This document shows, piece after piece, positions 44,576-46,612 of a DNA stretch of 46,612 nucleotides. The position numbers and the translations under genes were made by a program. The notes under the pieces are model-generated. The model saw only the letters and a list, made by a program, of their open reading frames with translations, was not told where the DNA came from and did no database searches. Each line of letters begins with the position of its first letter. The first letter of the stretch is position 1. This DNA comes from Muribaculum sp. (lineage in GTDB: Bacteria; Bacteroidota; Bacteroidia; Bacteroidales; Muribaculaceae), in NCBI GenBank assembly GCA_023664085.1, contig JAMPGE010000001.1, positions 280,803-327,414 on the forward strand. Reading direction: 5' to 3'.

Positions 44576-45757
44576 TTATAGGGCGGAGGCACGGGCCTTC
44601 ACGGCATTGTGGGAGAATTGGAAGGGCTTAAGGCCGAATCGGTGCATGCTCACTAAGATAAGATCCATAATGTCGGCCTGCAGCTGCTCGAAATCCCCCC
44701 ATTCAAGGCATCTTACGAAGAAAAAGATTTCCACGGGGATACCCTCGCTCTGAGGTTGGAGTTCCTTCACCATGCAGAATTCCTGAAGTTCGGTGAGTTC
44801 GTGGTAAGAGATGAAGTGCTTGAGATATCTGCGCCAGAGAGTGATGTTGGGGCAGGGCGATGTCAGATCTAGGTTGCGTGTCCAGGGTTCGTTGGCGAAG
44901 GCTTCCATCTCGAGCGTCGACAGCAGGCGGACGGAGTGGATATCAACGTTGATCGATTTCTTGAGCTGGCGTGTGCCCTTGTTGAGCATCTGCTCCATAT
45001 TCTGAAACCCTTCGGAGAGAAGGGCGTGGGGAGGTACTGAGGATATGGAATTATCCCAATTGCGCACCTTCACGGCAGAGAGGCGCACGTCGGTCACGCG
45101 GCCGTTGGCGTTGTATTTAGGCACGATGATCCAGTCGTTGTGCTTGATCATCTTGTTGGCAACCAGACGCATTCCGGCGAACATGCCTGTGAGGTCATCC
45201 TTGAAGAGGAAGGAGATCACGGCTGCGGCGGCTCCCAAACTGCCAAGAATCACCATCACGTTTTTCCCGGTGATTTCACACACGATCATCAGTCCGATAA
45301 TCACACCGATGATTACCGTGAGGAAATTGCGGAGCACGCTCAATCCGGCCATATCCACTTCATCGTCGCGCAGACCGCGATACACCACGTGGATCACCTT
45401 GTTGGCGAAAAGGAAGACAATGACCATCATCACCACCGATCCTGCTTTCTTCATTGCGGGAATGTGGGAAGGATAGGCCTGCAGAGTGAAGGGAATGCAT
45501 AGCACGACGAAACTCATGGAGATAATCAAAGCGATGTAAAACATCATACCTTTGGAAAGGAGCCGATTGTCCCAATCCGTTTTGCTGTGTTTAATCGCAG
45601 GCATAATCATCCGGCGTCCGGGATTGAATATCAGATAAAAAGCAAGCATGGCGATGAGAATCACGCCAAGCATCATTGTAACGGTGGTGACTATGGGTAG
45701 ATAAGGGGTGGCCACTCCAAGTGATGCCACAAGATCTCTGATGGTCTGGAAAAGCAT
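44576..45757 (-). CDS. MscS-family mechanosensitive channel
   Basis: 393 residues. Five probable membrane helices: about 20-43, 70-92, 105-127, 143-162 and 166-185. The last is the pore helix VMVILGSLGAAAAVISFLFKDDLTGMFAG with the Gly/Ala pattern of MscS TM3, followed by the beta domain (WIIVPKYNANGRVTDVRLSAVKVR). The extra helices place it nearer YbdG/MscM-like members than MscS itself. Releases solutes upon hypo-osmotic shock. Confidence 0.9.
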   Translation of the reverse strand: MLFQTIRDLVASLGVATPYLPIVTTVTMMLGVILIAMLAFYLIFNPGRRMIMPAIKHSKTDWDNRLLSKGMMFYIALIISMSFVVLCIPFTLQAYPSHIPAMKKAGSVVMMVIVFLFANKVIHVVYRGLRDDEVDMAGLSVLRNFLTVIIGVIIGLMIVCEITGKNVMVILGSLGAAAAVISFLFKDDLTGMFAGMRLVANKMIKHNDWIIVPKYNANGRVTDVRLSAVKVRNWDNSISSVPPHALLSEGFQNMEQMLNKGTRQLKKSINVDIHSVRLLSTLEMEAFANEPWTRNLDLTSPCPNITLWRRYLKHFISYHELTELQEFCMVKELQPQSEGIPVEIFFFVRCLEWGDFEQLQADIMDLILVSMHRFGLKPFQFSHNAVKARASAL

Positions 45758-45773
45758 TGTAGTATAATTGATA

Positions 45774-45847
45774 TTGAAGTTGTCTAAACTTATTCAACTT
45801 TCGCTTCCGAAAGTTGAATTAATAACAAAATAAGTTTAGACAATTTC
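45774..45847. repeat. Inverted repeat upstream of the MscS-like gene (GAAGTTGTCTAAA family)
   Basis: GAAGTTGTCTAAACTTATT (45774-45792) pairs with AATAAGTTTAGACAATTTC (45829-45847). Inside, CAACTTTCG/CGAAAGTTG forms a second hairpin with loop CTTC. It overlaps the leader of the MscS-like gene. Confidence 0.85.
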
Positions 45848-45915
45848 ATTTTCCCGGACTTCGGAACGACCGAAGCCCGGGTAATATAATAACGTGGAGT
45901 GGGCGCATTTATTGA

Positions 45916-45960
45916 AGTTGTCTAAATTTAACTTTCGTAAATAAGTTTAGATAACTTCAT
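45916..45960. repeat. Second inverted repeat of the GAAGTTGTCTAAA family
   Basis: GAAGTTGTCTAAATTTA pairs with TAAGTTTAGATAACTTC at 45944-45960, with ACTTTCGTAA as the loop. It lies just downstream of the deaminase gene (-), 24 bp past its stop. Confidence 0.8.
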
Positions 45961-45984
45961 TGAGCCGGAGAAGCTCTCAGTCTG

Positions 45985-46467
45985 TCAGTATTCGATTTTA
46001 TCCGAGGAGGAAGCCCATTTTTCAAAAGCTTTGATGGCGCCCGTGTTGTCTACATGTATGGCAGGCAGATGCCGGCGGTCGAGCGGCAGGGCGAGTTCAT
46101 CGTATATGAACTTGTCGGAGAAATTGATAGCGGCGGCATCTTCTTTGGTGTTGCCGAAATATACTTTTTTGATCCCGGCCCAATAAATGGAACTCAGACA
46201 CATGGGGCACGGTTCGCAGCTTGAGTAAATGATGCAGTCGGAGAGACGGAAATCCTTGATTTTAGCACATGCGGCGCGTATGGCGGACACTTCGGCATGG
46301 GCCGTAGGGTCGCAGGAAGCGGTGACGCGGTTCACGCCTGTGGCCAATACCTGACCGTCTTTAACTATTACGGCGCCGAACGGGCCGCCGCCGTTGTCGA
46401 TGTTGTCGCTGGAGAGCTTCACGGCAAGATCCATGAACTCAGGGTTATATTCATTGTCTACTTTCAT
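45985..46467 (-). CDS. guaD: Nucleoside/guanine deaminase (GuaD-like)
   Basis: 160 residues of the cytidine deaminase fold. The zinc site is HAE (His57, Glu59) and PCPMC (Cys87, Cys90). GGPFGAVIVKDG, DPTAHAEVSAIR, SSCEPCPMCLSSIYWAGI and the C-terminal end KIEY resemble Bacillus GuaD (ending KEY) more than tRNA adenosine deaminase TadA. Probably deaminates guanine to xanthine in purine salvage. It is monocistronic and bracketed by GAAGTTGTCTAAA repeats. Confidence 0.85.
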   Translation of the reverse strand: MKVDNEYNPEFMDLAVKLSSDNIDNGGGPFGAVIVKDGQVLATGVNRVTASCDPTAHAEVSAIRAACAKIKDFRLSDCIIYSSCEPCPMCLSSIYWAGIKKVYFGNTKEDAAAINFSDKFIYDELALPLDRRHLPAIHVDNTGAIKAFEKWASSSDKIEY

Positions 46468-46517
46468 AGTTGTAAATTAATTATCTAAGTAGTTGATAAA
46501 AATTAACCGATATAAAT

Positions 46518-46545
46518 GAAGTTGTCTAAACTTATTTACGAAAGT
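46518..46545. repeat. Third copy, GAAGTTGTCTAAA family, half element
   Basis: GAAGTTGTCTAAACTTATTTACGAAAGTT starts at 46518, upstream of the deaminase start codon at 46467. Only one arm is found; a partner may lie beyond the window or be lost. Confidence 0.7.
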
Positions 46546-46612
46546 TAAAATCAGTTGTAAATTCTTTCTTGTCATTAATCTTTGGCAATCTTTCGGGTGA
46601 ATTTTCATCATC

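Overview
The window reads as a chromosomal segment of a gut-type Bacteroidales bacterium, perhaps of the Muribaculaceae/Bacteroides lineage. This rests on Bacteroidetes-style TAnnTTTG promoter elements, a surface-lipoprotein signal with SDD after the lipobox cysteine, an RND efflux operon ending in a PG0541-type gene, a GG-leader peptide with a SPASM radical SAM enzyme, and the DUF3791/DUF3990 pair. Genus-level placement would need marker-gene trees that I cannot run.

Positions 1-13853 (+ strand) are core information-processing genes: a tRNA cluster (Thr-TGT partial, Tyr, Gly, Thr-GGT), tuf, tRNA-Trp, secE, nusG, rplK, rplA, rplJ, rplL, then rpoB and rpoC. A strong intrinsic terminator and about 790 bp of non-coding DNA, including four tandem 41-42 bp hairpin-forming repeats, separate rplL from rpoB. 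A 10-bp phased repeat follows rpoC.

Positions 14284-23423 carry fadD and a TlpA-like lipoprotein (both -), a beta-propeller surface lipoprotein (+), nth, pheS and an outer-membrane beta-barrel gene (-). The gaps are rich in repeats: a 148-bp MITE-like element with terminal inverted repeats and a 10-bp flanking direct repeat, intrinsic hairpins that start inside or at stop codons, and arrays of a heptad repeat (RGTTGAT).

Positions 21315-25388 (-) form the most interesting locus, a compact RiPP-type cluster. It holds an 85-residue precursor with a Gly-Gly leader and a nine-cysteine core, a second leader-only 28-residue peptide, a radical SAM/SPASM maturase and an outer-membrane beta-barrel protein. 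It lies just downstream of, but is separated by a terminator from, a TetR-OMF-MFP-RND-PG0541 tripartite efflux operon (25528-32247, -).

Positions 32376-34771 hold a divergent threonine-catabolism pair (threonine dehydrogenase and glycine C-acetyltransferase) around palindromically arranged promoter elements. Positions 34824-35716 are a decayed DUF3791/DUF3990 module bracketed by two arrays of the same 32-bp repeat. Beside it lies a two-gene, translationally coupled defence-like operon: a PLD-SNF2 helicase (1145 aa) and an Eco57I-type DNA methyltransferase (1063 aa). The window ends with a putative porin, an MscS-family channel and a guanine-deaminase-like enzyme, with a recurring inverted repeat (GAAGTTGTCTAAA) in the gaps.
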